Origin: CAYMRL01 sp964473205
GTDB lineage: Bacteria > Deinococcota > Deinococci > Deinococcales > Trueperaceae
Assembly (NCBI GenBank): GCA_964473205.1
Contig: CAYYOK010000003.1
Coordinates: 1-64,000, forward strand
DNA: 64,000 bases
Reading direction: 5' to 3'
Shown one piece after another: positions 9,905 through 18,863 of this stretch; within the stretch, counting starts at the first letter, position 1; every line of letters starts with the position of its first letter. The notes beneath the pieces are model-generated. The model had not been told where the DNA came from. It searched no databases and worked only from the letters and a program-made list of their open reading frames with translations. A program made the translations under genes and the position numbers.

Positions 9905-10696
9905 GTGGGGATCATCGGGTCCAAGCTTGAGGACGGGCTGCAGGTCATCCGCGAGCTCGAGCGCGGCGTCTCGTCGCGCGTCTACCTCGCCAGCGACGGC
10001 AAGCGGCTCAAGGCGCTGAAGCTCTTCAAGCCGGAGAACCTCCGCCGCGCGCAGCGCGAGCTGCTCTTCGGCCAGGGGCTCGACCACCCGCACCTCAACC
10101 CTGTCGAGAGAGACCTGACGCTGGCGGACCAGCCGGGCGTGCTGATGCCGCTGGCGCCGGGCCGGCGCCTGACGGTGTGGCGCGAGGGGAGGTCCGTCGG
10201 CGAGGTGCTCGAATCCCTGGCCGGTGTGGCCGACGCTCTCGCCTACCTCCACGAGCGCGGCATCGTTCACCGCGACGTCAAGCCCGAGAACATCCTCGTC
10301 GACGACTCTGGTCATGCGCGGCTGCTCGACTTCGACCTGGCCGCGCGCGTCGGCGACCAGGCGGACGCCGCTCTGGCCGGCACCATCGCCTACCTGAGCC
10401 CCGAGCTCGCGCTGGGTGGCGTGCCCGCCTTCGCGAACGACCTCTACTCGCTCGGCGCCCTTCTCTACCAGGCGTTGACGGGCCAGGTGCCGTTCACCGG
10501 CTCGGCCGCCGAGGTGATGAGCGCGCACGGCCGCGAGACGCCCCCGCCGCCGTCCGAGATCGACGCGCGGCTGGCGCGTTACGACCCCCTCGTCATGAGC
10601 CTGCTGGCCAAGGACCCTGACGCGAGGCCTCCCGCGACCGCGGTGGCGCAGACGCTGGCCCGACTCGCTCTGACGTCTCGTGCCGGCCGCGTATGA
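9905..10696 (+). CDS. Serine/threonine protein kinase, DFD variant
   Basis: A compact 263-residue Hanks-type kinase with no membrane segment or sensor domain. The Gly-rich loop is degenerate (ERGVSSRVYLA), the ATP-anchoring Lys is in KALKLF, the catalytic loop is HRDVKPENIL, and the APE equivalent is LSPELA. The magnesium-binding DFG motif reads DFD; the metal-binding Asp is kept but the Gly is Asp. Activity is still plausible. The start at 9905 is chosen from the -10 box and the position of the kinase fold; 9854 would add 17 residues without recognisable structure. It follows the MoxR-DUF58 pair and precedes ABC permeases by 7 bp. Confidence 0.85.
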   Translation: MGIIGSKLEDGLQVIRELERGVSSRVYLASDGKRLKALKLFKPENLRRAQRELLFGQGLDHPHLNPVERDLTLADQPGVLMPLAPGRRLTVWREGRSVGEVLESLAGVADALAYLHERGIVHRDVKPENILVDDSGHARLLDFDLAARVGDQADAALAGTIAYLSPELALGGVPAFANDLYSLGALLYQALTGQVPFTGSAAEVMSAHGRETPPPPSEIDARLARYDPLVMSLLAKDPDARPPATAVAQTLARLALTSRAGRV

Positions 10697-10697
10697 T
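10692..10697 (+). promoter_or_regulatory. -10 box TATGAT before the BmpB-type permease
   Basis: TATGAT overlaps the kinase stop and ends 6 nt before the GTG at 10704. It may start a leaderless transcript for the permease pair inside the larger cluster. Confidence 0.45.
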
Positions 10698-10703
10698 TGA
10701 AGT

Positions 10704-12884
10704 GTGACCGACAGGTTGGCTCTCCTGGCGATCGCGGTCCTGACGCTGATCGCTGTCGCGGTGGCTCCGTGGGCTGCCTACAACCGCGAGACAGGCGCTC
10801 GCAGCGCGGTCGTGCTGCTGCCCGAGCGGCACTACGACTTCACCGGCCGCACCGCTCCCATCGAGATCCCCGGCCAAGGGGTCGTGCTGGCCTTGACGTT
10901 GCTGGGCGCCGCCGGCGTAGCGGCCGCTGCCGCGGCTCCTGCGCGCACGCGGCAGATCGCGTGGCTGGGGCTCGGCGCGCTGCTGATCGGGATCACCGCC
11001 TGGGGTTACGCGCGCTTCAACGCCTCGGTCGTCGATGCTCGCATCGGCGCGTTCGAGGCCGAGGTGACTGCAGCCATCGCTGCCGCGCGTCCCAACGTCG
11101 ACGTCGAGAGGTTGGGCCTAGCGCTCGATGGAGCGCGTGAGCGCAGCCTCGACGAGAACATCGCGGCCGCCCGTGCCGGCGGCCTGGTGGTAAGGCGGCT
11201 GCCGTACACGAACTCGGGCTTCGGCCCGGCCGCGTTCTTCGCCATCGTCACCGGCGTGCTCGCTCTGCTGTTCGGCGCCAAGGTCTGGCCGCGCGCCGCT
11301 CGGGCCATCGACGGCACCATCAGGGCCGCCGCCGTGCCCGCCATCTCGATCGTGCTCGCGCTGCTCGCTGCCGCGATCGTGATACTCGCCCTGCAGCCGA
11401 CCCCGGTCGGAGCCGGCATCGACATGTCCTCGGCCTTCACGAGGTTCGTAGGGCGCATCGACACCCTGTGGCACGCGTACTACACGATGTTCCACGACTC
11501 GCTCGGCACCGTGAACGGCTTCGCCGAGTCGCTGAAGATCGCAACGCCGCTGATCTTCACCGGCCTCGCCGTGGGTTTCAGCTTCCAGGCGGGCCTGTTC
11601 AACATCGGCGCCCCCGGGCAGATGGTGATGGGCGCGATCTTCGCGATGCTCGCGGCGCTCTACATCCCCGGCCCGAAGGTGATCGTGCTGCCGCTCGCGA
11701 TCCTCTCGGCGGCGTTGGGTGGGGCGCTGTGGGGCGGCCTCGCCGGCTGGCTCAAGGCGCGCTTCGGCGCCAACGAGGTCATCAACACGATCCTGCTGAA
11801 CTTCGTGGCGGCCTCGGTGATGCTGTTCATCCTCTCGGCGGGCAACGTGTTCGCCGCGGCGGCGGTTCGGATCATCGTCGTGATCGTCTCGTTCGCCGTG
11901 GCCGCGCTGGTGCTGATGCTGGTGCCGCCTGTCAGGCGCGCGGTCGGGCGGGCGCCGAGGGCCGTGTTCGCCGGCTTCGCCGTGCTGCTGCTGGCCGGCT
12001 GCGTCGTCGCCGGGCTGCCGCGCGCCGGCGACGCTCCCGTGACGCTGCGCATGCCGTTCAAGGTGCCCGGCAACGAGCCGAAGTCGCGCGAGCTGAACGT
12101 GCAGGCGCGCCTGCCCCAGCTTCCAGCCATGGTCGGCATCGACCTGAGGGCGAACCCAGGCGTCAACGTCGTGCGCATCGACTACGCCAGGCTGATCGCG
12201 CCGCTGGCCGCTCTCGCCGCCCTCGCGCTGCTCGGCCGCTGGCGCGCCTTCCGCGGCTGGCCCGCGCGCGTCCTCGGCGCGGTCGGGGTCGGCGTCGTCG
12301 TCTACCTGCTCGGCATGCTGTTCCAGCTCACCGCCGTGCCCACCGCGATCCCGCCGACGAAGCTGAACCTGTCGTTCCTGCTGGCGCTGGCGGCGGCGGT
12401 GCTCGTCTACGTGCTGCTGTTCCGCACCCGCTGGGGCTACGAGCTGCGCGCCGTCGGGCTGGCGCCGCGGGCCGCCGAGTACGGCGGCGCCAACATCGCC
12501 CGCAACACGTTCATGGCGATGGCGATAAGCGGCGGCCTGGCCGGCCTCAGCGCCACCCACTACGTGCTCGGCGGCGCGCTCGAGGACTACGCGCTGCGCC
12601 AGTCGATGCCGACCAGCGACGGGTTCGAGGGCATAGCCGTCACCCTGCTCGCCGCCAACAACCCGTTCGGCACGGTCTTGGCCGCGTTCCTGTTCGGCGT
12701 GCTGAAGTACGGCGGCTCGGTGCTGAACATCACCTTCCCCGACCTCACGCGTGACGTCGTCAGCATGATCCTCGCCCTCGTCGTCCTGTTCATCGCGGCC
12801 CGCGGCTTCATGCGCATCAAGGCCGCCCCAGTGACCGCCAAGGCCGCCGCAGAGGAAGCCAAGGAAGCCGTAGGGGGAGTCTGA
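10704..12884 (+). CDS. ABC permease, BmpB/YufP-like, enlarged
   Basis: Inner-membrane permease of a nucleoside-type (Bmp/Yuf) ABC importer. The family core is clear: the segment TPLIFTGLAVGFSFQAGLFN followed by the substrate-path helices (about 275-380), and the second half from LSFLLALAAAVLVY through GFEGIAVTLLAANNPFG to the end. At 726 residues it is about twice the usual 350. The extra length is an N-terminal region of about 245 residues with its own membrane helices and a soluble loop, and an insert of about 170 residues (about 385-555) with hydrophobic stretches plus a polar loop around GNEPKSRELN. The second permease follows 2 bp after the stop. No ATPase or BmpA protein is present nearby. 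Confidence 0.85.
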   Translation: MTDRLALLAIAVLTLIAVAVAPWAAYNRETGARSAVVLLPERHYDFTGRTAPIEIPGQGVVLALTLLGAAGVAAAAAAPARTRQIAWLGLGALLIGITAWGYARFNASVVDARIGAFEAEVTAAIAAARPNVDVERLGLALDGARERSLDENIAAARAGGLVVRRLPYTNSGFGPAAFFAIVTGVLALLFGAKVWPRAARAIDGTIRAAAVPAISIVLALLAAAIVILALQPTPVGAGIDMSSAFTRFVGRIDTLWHAYYTMFHDSLGTVNGFAESLKIATPLIFTGLAVGFSFQAGLFNIGAPGQMVMGAIFAMLAALYIPGPKVIVLPLAILSAALGGALWGGLAGWLKARFGANEVINTILLNFVAASVMLFILSAGNVFAAAAVRIIVVIVSFAVAALVLMLVPPVRRAVGRAPRAVFAGFAVLLLAGCVVAGLPRAGDAPVTLRMPFKVPGNEPKSRELNVQARLPQLPAMVGIDLRANPGVNVVRIDYARLIAPLAALAALALLGRWRAFRGWPARVLGAVGVGVVVYLLGMLFQLTAVPTAIPPTKLNLSFLLALAAAVLVYVLLFRTRWGYELRAVGLAPRAAEYGGANIARNTFMAMAISGGLAGLSATHYVLGGALEDYALRQSMPTSDGFEGIAVTLLAANNPFGTVLAAFLFGVLKYGGSVLNITFPDLTRDVVSMILALVVLFIAARGFMRIKAAPVTAKAAAEEAKEAVGGV

Positions 12885-12886
12885 GC

Positions 12887-13825
12887 ATGGACCAAGTCGT
12901 ACTCCTCGCACTGGCTTCGTCGATGATCCGCGCGACGACGCCTCTGCTCTTTGCGGCGCTCGGCGGCCTCTTCAGCGAGCGCTCCGGTGTCGTCAACATC
13001 GCCCTCGAGGGCATCATCCTGTTCGGCGCGATGGCAGCGGCCATCACGACGCAGCTGGTCGAGGCGCCTTTCCTGCGCGAGAACCCCGTCGCCGTCGTGT
13101 GGTTCGCTCCGTGGCTGGGAGTCCTCGCCGCCATGGGCATGGGCGGGCTCATCGGCTGGATCCACGCCGTCGTCTCGATCCGCTACCGCGCCGACCAGAT
13201 CATCTCCGGCACCGCGATCAACCTCATGGCGATCGGCATCCCGGCCGTCGTGCTGTTCGGGCTCTACGGCAACACCGCGACCTCGACCCCGGTGCGCAAC
13301 AGGCTGCCGATGTGGCAGCTCTTCGGCATCGACGGCCTCTCGTTCTCGCCGCTCGTCTACCTCGCGTTCCTGCTGGTGCCGGTCGTGTGGTTCGTCGTGT
13401 TCCGCACGCCGTTCGGCCTCAGGCTGCGCGCCGTCGGGGAGCATCCAGAGGCCGCCGACTCCCTCGGCGTCAACGTCTTCCGCATGCGCTACGCCGGCGT
13501 GATCCTCTCCGGCGTGCTGGCCGGGCTCGGCGGCGCCTACCTGTCGATCGGCAACCTCAACCAGTTCATCTCGGAGATGTCGGGCGGTCGCGGTTTCATC
13601 GCGCTCGCGGCGCTGATCTTCGGCAAGTGGCATCCGCTCGGCGTGCTCGGAGCGACGCTGCTGTTCGGCGCCTTCCAGGCCACCGAGGTGCTGCTGGGCG
13701 GAGGCCAGCTGGTGCCGCCGACGGTCGTTCAGAGCCTGCCGTACCTGCTGACGATGATGGTGCTGGCGGGGTTCGTGGGCCGCTCGATCGCGCCCAAGGC
13801 CATCGGTAAGCCGTTCGTCAAGTAG
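12887..13825 (+). CDS. ABC permease, BmpC/YufQ-like
   Basis: The second permease of the nucleoside-type importer. Its 312 residues are normal length and almost entirely hydrophobic. Family signatures are RATTPLLFAALGGLFSERSG near the N-terminus, GVVNIALEGIILFGAM, and GRGFIALAALIFGKWHPLG in the second half. The ATG is 2 bp after the upstream stop, so translation is coupled. It forms a heterodimer with the enlarged BmpB-like protein by analogy with the family. The genes for ATPase and binding protein must lie elsewhere. Confidence 0.92.
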   Translation: MDQVVLLALASSMIRATTPLLFAALGGLFSERSGVVNIALEGIILFGAMAAAITTQLVEAPFLRENPVAVVWFAPWLGVLAAMGMGGLIGWIHAVVSIRYRADQIISGTAINLMAIGIPAVVLFGLYGNTATSTPVRNRLPMWQLFGIDGLSFSPLVYLAFLLVPVVWFVVFRTPFGLRLRAVGEHPEAADSLGVNVFRMRYAGVILSGVLAGLGGAYLSIGNLNQFISEMSGGRGFIALAALIFGKWHPLGVLGATLLFGAFQATEVLLGGGQLVPPTVVQSLPYLLTMMVLAGFVGRSIAPKAIGKPFVK

Positions 13826-13849
13826 GTCGACTGGCCGCGGGAGCGGGCC

Positions 13850-15454
13850 ATGGTGGTGAGAAGTGAGGTGTTCCAAGCCGTGAAGACCGGATCGTCGGGA
13901 CCGCTAGCTACGCCTGGTCCTGCGTTCGACCGCCGCGCAGGCATCCTCCTGCACCCGACCAGCCTGCCCGGCGCCAACGGGATCGGCGAGCTCGGGGCCG
14001 AGGCCAGAGCCTGGGTCGACTTCCTCGCGTCCGCCGGTATGCGGCTGTGGCAGGTGATGCCCCTGGGACCCACCGGTTACGGCGACAGCCCCTATCAGTG
14101 CTTCAGCTCGTTCGCTGGCAACCCGTACCTGATCGACCTCGACGCGCTGGTCGAGGCCGGCTGGCTCGAGACGGCGGAGCTCACGCCACTGCGGATCTTG
14201 CCCGTGTCGGCCGTCGACTTCGGCGCCGTGATACCGGTGAAGCTCGACCTGCTGAGCCGCGCCGCCGAGCGGTTCGCGCACGGCGCCTCGGCCGAGCAGC
14301 GAGCGGCGCTCTCGGCTTTCCGCGCCGAGCACGCCGCATGGCTCGACGACTTCGCGCTGTTCATGGCGCTCAAGGGCTCCCAGGGCGGCAGGGCGTGGGG
14401 CGAGTGGCCCGCCCCGTTGCGCGACAGGCAGCCGGACGCGCTCGAGCGCGCGCGGCAGGAGCTGGCCGCCGACATCGACAGGATCGCGCTGTGGCAGCAC
14501 TGGTTCTTCCGGCAGTGGGGCGCGCTCAAGGAGCACGCGTCTCGCAAGGGCGTGAGCGTCGTCGGCGACGTGCCGATCTTCGTGTCGCTCGACTCGGCGG
14601 ACGCCTGGGGCAACCGCGAGCTGTTCTTCTTGGATGGCGAGGGTCGGCCGACGGTGATCGCCGGCGTGCCGCCCGACTACTTCTCGGAGACGGGCCAGCG
14701 CTGGGGCAACCCGCTCTACCGCTGGGACGTGCTGGCGGCGCGCGGCTTCGACTGGTGGACCTCGCGCGTCAGGGCGGCTCTGGAGGTCGTCGACCTGCTG
14801 CGCATCGACCACTTCCGCGGCTTCGCGGCGTACTGGGAGATCCCGGCCAGCGAGCCGACCGCGATCAGGGGCCGCTGGGTCGAGGGCCCCGGCCAGGCGC
14901 TGTTCGACGCGCTGAGCGCGGCACTGGGAGAGCTGCCGCTGATCGCCGAGGACCTCGGGGTCATCACGCCGGACGTCGAGGAGCTGCGCGACGCCAACGG
15001 CCTGCCGGGCATGAAGGTGCTGCAGTTCGCGTTCGGCGGTGGACCCGACGACCCTTACCTGCCCCACAACTACCCTCGCAACGCCGTCGTCTACACCGGC
15101 ACCCACGACAACGACACGACGCGCGGCTGGTACGCCGCGGCTCCGGAGCGCGAGCGCGACTTCGTACGCCGCTACCTCGCCAGGGGCGACGAGCGCGTCT
15201 CCTGGGACCTGATCAGGCTGGCGCTGGCCTCGACCGCCGACCTCGCGATCGTGCCGCTGCAGGACGTGCTCGACCTCGGGCCGGAGGCGCGCATGAACAC
15301 CCCCGGGGTGGCCGCCGGCAACTGGTCGTGGCGTTTCCGCTGGGAGGACGTGCCGGGCTGGGTGGCGCCGGAGCTCGCCAAGATGGCCGAGGTGTACGGG
15401 CGGCTGCCGTCCGACGGGCCCGTCGACACGGCCTACCGGCAGTCGAGCACCTAG
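13850..15454 (+). CDS. malQ: 4-alpha-glucanotransferase (amylomaltase)
   Basis: Cytoplasmic GH77 enzyme that transfers maltodextrin segments between glucans and releases glucose. The 534 residues include the family start RRAGILLHPTSLPG, the GDSPYQCFSSFAGNPYLID loop, the nucleophile region LRIDHFRGFAAYWEIP, the acid/base region PLIAEDLGVI, and YTGTHDNDTTRGW with the third carboxylate. The ATG at 13850 follows GGGAG; a GTG at 13881 would give a shorter N-terminus and cannot be excluded. The neighbouring convergent malEFG-type transporter suggests that imported maltodextrin feeds this enzyme. Confidence 0.96.
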   Translation: MVVRSEVFQAVKTGSSGPLATPGPAFDRRAGILLHPTSLPGANGIGELGAEARAWVDFLASAGMRLWQVMPLGPTGYGDSPYQCFSSFAGNPYLIDLDALVEAGWLETAELTPLRILPVSAVDFGAVIPVKLDLLSRAAERFAHGASAEQRAALSAFRAEHAAWLDDFALFMALKGSQGGRAWGEWPAPLRDRQPDALERARQELAADIDRIALWQHWFFRQWGALKEHASRKGVSVVGDVPIFVSLDSADAWGNRELFFLDGEGRPTVIAGVPPDYFSETGQRWGNPLYRWDVLAARGFDWWTSRVRAALEVVDLLRIDHFRGFAAYWEIPASEPTAIRGRWVEGPGQALFDALSAALGELPLIAEDLGVITPDVEELRDANGLPGMKVLQFAFGGGPDDPYLPHNYPRNAVVYTGTHDNDTTRGWYAAAPERERDFVRRYLARGDERVSWDLIRLALASTADLAIVPLQDVLDLGPEARMNTPGVAAGNWSWRFRWEDVPGWVAPELAKMAEVYGRLPSDGPVDTAYRQSST

Positions 15455-15511
15455 GCTCGCCCTCACAGCGGCCGTACGCGCCGCGCGCGACGGGCCGGCG
15501 TAGGGCTCGGG

Positions 15512-16354
15512 CTACCCCTTCACCGCACCAGCGGTGAGCCCGGCGATGAACTGCCGCGACATCAGCAGGTAGATCACCAGCAGCGGCAGGCTGGCCAGGA
15601 GCATGCCGGAGAACACCAGGCTCCAGTCGATGAGGTGCTGGCCGAAGAAGATCTGCATGCCGAGCGGGATCGTGCGCCAGGTGGGGCTGGGCAGGAACAG
15701 CAGCGGGAAGAAGAAGTCGTTCCACCACGGCACGACGTTGACGATCACGACCGTCGCCAGCCCCGGCCTCACCAGCGGCAGCATGATGCGCCAGAAGATC
15801 TGCTGCTCGCTGCAGCCGTCGATCCGCGCGGCGTCCTCGAGCTCGCGCGGCAGGTTGCGGAAGAAGACGCTCAGCAGGAAGACCGACATCGGCATGCCGG
15901 AAGCGGCGTAGGTGAGTATCAGCGCGAACGGCGTGTCGATCAGGCCGAGGTCGCGCATCAGTATGTACAGCGGCAGGATGCCGAGCCGGATCGGGATCAT
16001 GATGCCGGCGAGGAAGAACAGGAACAGCACGCCTCTGAGCCGGAACGAGTAGCGCGCCAGCGCGTACGCGGCCGGGGCCGCCGTGACGAGCAGCAGTAGG
16101 GCGGAGGCGCCGGTGATCAGCAGGCTGTTGCGCAGGTAGAGGCCGAAGTTGGCCCTCGCCCACACGGCCTTGAAACCAGCCAGGCTCCAGTCCTGCGGGA
16201 GCCCGAGCGGGTTGCGGAAGATCTCCGGCGTCGTCTTGAAGGCGGTGAGGAGCATCAGCGCCACCGGGTAGAGGAAGACCGCCGCCAACGCGGCCAGGAC
16301 GAGGTAGACGAGGAGCCTCGACCACGCGCGGTCGCCTGCTCCGGCCGTCATCAT
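15512..16354 (-). CDS. Sugar ABC permease, MalG family
   Basis: A 280-residue inner-membrane permease of a carbohydrate ABC importer with about six membrane helices. The cytoplasmic EAA loop that docks the ATPase reads EDAARIDGCSEQQIFWRIMLP, with the usual position ahead of the last two helices. It is the last gene of a malE-malF-malG set, separated from malF by 52 bp. No malK is present, so a shared ATPase encoded elsewhere is likely, as is common for this class. Maltodextrin specificity is suggested by malQ next door but not proven. Confidence 0.9.
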   Translation of the reverse strand: MMTAGAGDRAWSRLLVYLVLAALAAVFLYPVALMLLTAFKTTPEIFRNPLGLPQDWSLAGFKAVWARANFGLYLRNSLLITGASALLLLVTAAPAAYALARYSFRLRGVLFLFFLAGIMIPIRLGILPLYILMRDLGLIDTPFALILTYAASGMPMSVFLLSVFFRNLPRELEDAARIDGCSEQQIFWRIMLPLVRPGLATVVIVNVVPWWNDFFFPLLFLPSPTWRTIPLGMQIFFGQHLIDWSLVFSGMLLASLPLLVIYLLMSRQFIAGLTAGAVKG

Positions 16355-16406
16355 GAGCGCTCTCCCGCGGTCGGGTCGCCGGCTTCTGGCAGCGAGGAGG
16401 CGGCCA

Positions 16407-17336
16407 TCAGTACTCCGTCTGGCTGCGCGTGGTGAAACGCACGCCGAAGGCCGAGGCGATGCCGATGATGACGAGCATCAGCACCCCGATCGCGGCCGCG
16501 ATGCCGATCTGGCCGGGCTCGCCGCCGGTTGTCGGGTCGCCGAAGGCGGTCCGGTAGAAGAACGTCGCGAGCAGGTCGGTCGCGTAGCTCGGGGCGCCGG
16601 AGGCGCCCTGCATCACGAACACCAGCTCGAAGGCGTTGAAGTCCCAGATGAAGGTCAGGATCGTGACCATCGCGATGCTGGGCAGCAGCAGCGGCAGCGT
16701 GACGTACCTGAACGTCGTCCAGGCTCCCGCGCCGTCCACCACGGCCGCCTCCTCGAACTCCTTCGGGATGGCCTGTATCGCTGCGAGGTAGACGAGGATC
16801 GGGAAGCCGAGCCAGGCCCAGCCGTTGACGAGGATCACGGTGACCAGCGCGGTGTCGCTCTGGCCCAGCCAGGGCTGAACCCACTCGCCGAGCCCGAGGC
16901 GCCGGAGGGCCTGCGGGACGGCGCCCCAGGTCGGGTTGAGCATCATGCGCCAGAGGAAGCCGACGACCACCAGAGACAGCGTGTGCGGCAGGAAGTAGGC
17001 GGCCTGGAAGAAGGCGAAGCCGCGCAGCTTGCGGGCCAGCAGCACGGCGACGAAGAGCCCGAGCGTGGTCTGGATCAGGAACGTGATGCCGAAGAAGACG
17101 GCGTTGTGGCCGAGCGCGCTGAAGAAGCGCTCCTGGTACGGCCAGCGGGTCAGCACCGTGACGAAGTTCTGGATGCCGGCGAAGCCGCGCCTGATGAAGC
17201 CGTCCCACTCGAAGACGCTGTAGGTCAGCGAGGAGATCAGCGGGTAGGCCATGAACGCCCCGTAGATGAGCAGCGCTGGCAACAGGAAGATCAGCAGGTG
17301 GCCGTTCTGCGACCACCACCTTCTCGTTCGGCTCAC
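16407..17336 (-). CDS. Sugar ABC permease, MalF family
   Basis: A 309-residue permease partner of the MalG-like protein. An N-terminal helix (LLIFLLPALLIYGAFMAYP) is followed by a periplasmic segment and about five more helices. The EAA loop is EEAAVVDGAGAWTTFRYVTLP. It lies between the binding-protein gene (169 bp upstream, with a hairpin in the gap) and malG. Confidence 0.9.
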   Translation of the reverse strand: MSRTRRWWSQNGHLLIFLLPALLIYGAFMAYPLISSLTYSVFEWDGFIRRGFAGIQNFVTVLTRWPYQERFFSALGHNAVFFGITFLIQTTLGLFVAVLLARKLRGFAFFQAAYFLPHTLSLVVVGFLWRMMLNPTWGAVPQALRRLGLGEWVQPWLGQSDTALVTVILVNGWAWLGFPILVYLAAIQAIPKEFEEAAVVDGAGAWTTFRYVTLPLLLPSIAMVTILTFIWDFNAFELVFVMQGASGAPSYATDLLATFFYRTAFGDPTTGGEPGQIGIAAAIGVLMLVIIGIASAFGVRFTTRSQTEY

Positions 17337-17451
17337 TTTGCCTCCTCGGCGGCTCCTAGCCGGCTAACGCGTGGCCTCGACCCGCCAGCCCGAAGGCCTT
17401 GTGCTCGCTGGCGCGTAGCTCCAGTGCCCGCTGGCCCGGAACTCTAGCGCA

Positions 17452-17476
17452 TGCGCCCGGCTTTCGACCGGGCGCA
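17452..17476 (-). terminator. Hairpin between binding-protein and malF-like genes
   Basis: A perfect 9-bp stem TGCGCCCGG/CCGGGCGCA with a 7-nt loop lies 30 bp past the binding-protein stop and over 100 bp before malF. It has no T-run. A partial terminator or 3'-end stabiliser here would give more binding protein than permease, a common arrangement in such operons. Confidence 0.5.
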
Positions 17477-17505
17477 CACGCAGGCTCAACGCAGGTTCCT
17501 GCCGA

Positions 17506-18738
17506 CTACTGGAAGTCGTACCACTCGGCGACGCCGCGCTGGATGTTGGTCACTGCATCGGCGACGGTCTTGTCGCCGGCCATGACGGCCTGCATCTCGT
17601 TCTGCAGCAGCGTCGAGCCGCTCGGCTGGCCGAAGCGGAAGGCCGTCAGCATCAGGTAGGGCGTGCCGATGTCGTTCATCAGGTCGACGATGCCGGCGAG
17701 CGCCTCGCTGGTCGGGGTGACGCCGGGCACCGCCGAGATCTGACGCAGCTCGTCGGAGAACATCTGGCCGTACTCCTGCGAGGCGAGGAACTCGATGAAG
17801 CGCAGGGCGGCTTCCTGGTTGGGGCTGGCGGCGTTGATGCCGTAGGAGCCGTCGACGTAGTAGGAGATGCCGGCGCTGCCGGCGCTGGCGCTGGGAACGG
17901 GGAAGGCGCCGACGCGCAGGCTGGGGTTGAGCTGCGCCAGGGTGCCGAGCTCGTAGGAGCCGCCGATCAGCATGCCGGCCTGCTCGTAGGCGAACAGGGA
18001 CTGCATGTCGGTGTACGAGACGCCCATGTAGTTCTCGGCGAGGTACGGCTGCATGGCGACCATCTGCTCGAGGGCTGCCGTGAAGCGCGCGTCGGTGAAG
18101 TCGGCGTTGCCGCCGGTGATGTCGTTGAAGAAGGCGGTGCCGCCGTAGTAGGAGGGGCCCACGCCGCCGAACAGGGTCTCGAGTGTCCACGGCTCGAGCG
18201 CGCCGTTGGCCAGGGCGTTGACGCCGGAGGCCTTGAGGGCGTCGCCGACGGCCTGGAACTCGGCCCAGGTCGTGGGCACGCTGAGGCCGAGGCGCTCGAA
18301 CATGCCGACGTTGTAGAGCACCTGCACGGTCTGGAGCGCGAACGGCACGCCGTAGACGCCGCCGTCGGCGCGGTTGGTGGCGCCGAGCAGGATGCCGGGG
18401 TCGAAGCCGGCCAGGGCGGGCACCTTGTCGTCGAGGCGCACGATCAGGCCGGCCTGGGCCAGCGGCTCCATGCCGCCGTAGGCGCGCAGGTGGACGATGT
18501 CCGGCCCGCCGCCTCCCTGCAGCGCCGTGGCGAGGATGGTGTTGTACTCGGTGTTGAGGTACGGGGTGAAGGTGACGTTGATGTCGGGGTTCTGGGCGTG
18601 GAACGCGGCGATGAACTTCTCGTAGGCTGCCACGTCCTCGGTGCGCCAGCTCCAGAACGTCAGGTTTGTCTGCGCCACGGCGCTGGCGGTCAGCGCCAAG
18701 GCGACGGCCAGGGCGAGCGAACGGAACGACTTCGTCAT
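17506..18738 (-). CDS. Sugar ABC substrate-binding protein, MalE-like
   Basis: The periplasmic sugar-binding protein of the transporter. 410 residues begin with a signal peptide (MTKSFRSLALAVALALTASAVAQT) that has an AVA-like cleavage site. The family-1 pattern is visible: LTFWSWRTEDVAAYEKFIAAF at the mature N-terminus, AYGGMEPLAQAGLIVRLDD, and GVPFALQTVQVLYNVGMFERLGL. The start at 18738 follows GGAGG by 7 nt; the longer in-frame extension upstream would spoil the signal peptide. There are several Trp/Tyr residues in the ligand half, typical for oligosaccharide binding, but the sugar is not determined. Confidence 0.9.
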   Translation of the reverse strand: MTKSFRSLALAVALALTASAVAQTNLTFWSWRTEDVAAYEKFIAAFHAQNPDINVTFTPYLNTEYNTILATALQGGGGPDIVHLRAYGGMEPLAQAGLIVRLDDKVPALAGFDPGILLGATNRADGGVYGVPFALQTVQVLYNVGMFERLGLSVPTTWAEFQAVGDALKASGVNALANGALEPWTLETLFGGVGPSYYGGTAFFNDITGGNADFTDARFTAALEQMVAMQPYLAENYMGVSYTDMQSLFAYEQAGMLIGGSYELGTLAQLNPSLRVGAFPVPSASAGSAGISYYVDGSYGINAASPNQEAALRFIEFLASQEYGQMFSDELRQISAVPGVTPTSEALAGIVDLMNDIGTPYLMLTAFRFGQPSGSTLLQNEMQAVMAGDKTVADAVTNIQRGVAEWYDFQ

Positions 18739-18863
18739 CTGTGCCTCCATCTCGATGTGCCGGGCGCGAGCCCGGCGACCTGCACGGCTACGACCTGCTG
18801 GCTTACGTACCAATCATATACCACTTGGCGCTCAGCGGGTCGGGTTCTGAAGACGCCGGCGGC

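Noticed and set aside
11118..12911. Long minus-strand open frame opposite the BmpB-like permease
   Set aside because: Rich in Arg, Gln and His with no domain; the plus-strand permease explains the region.
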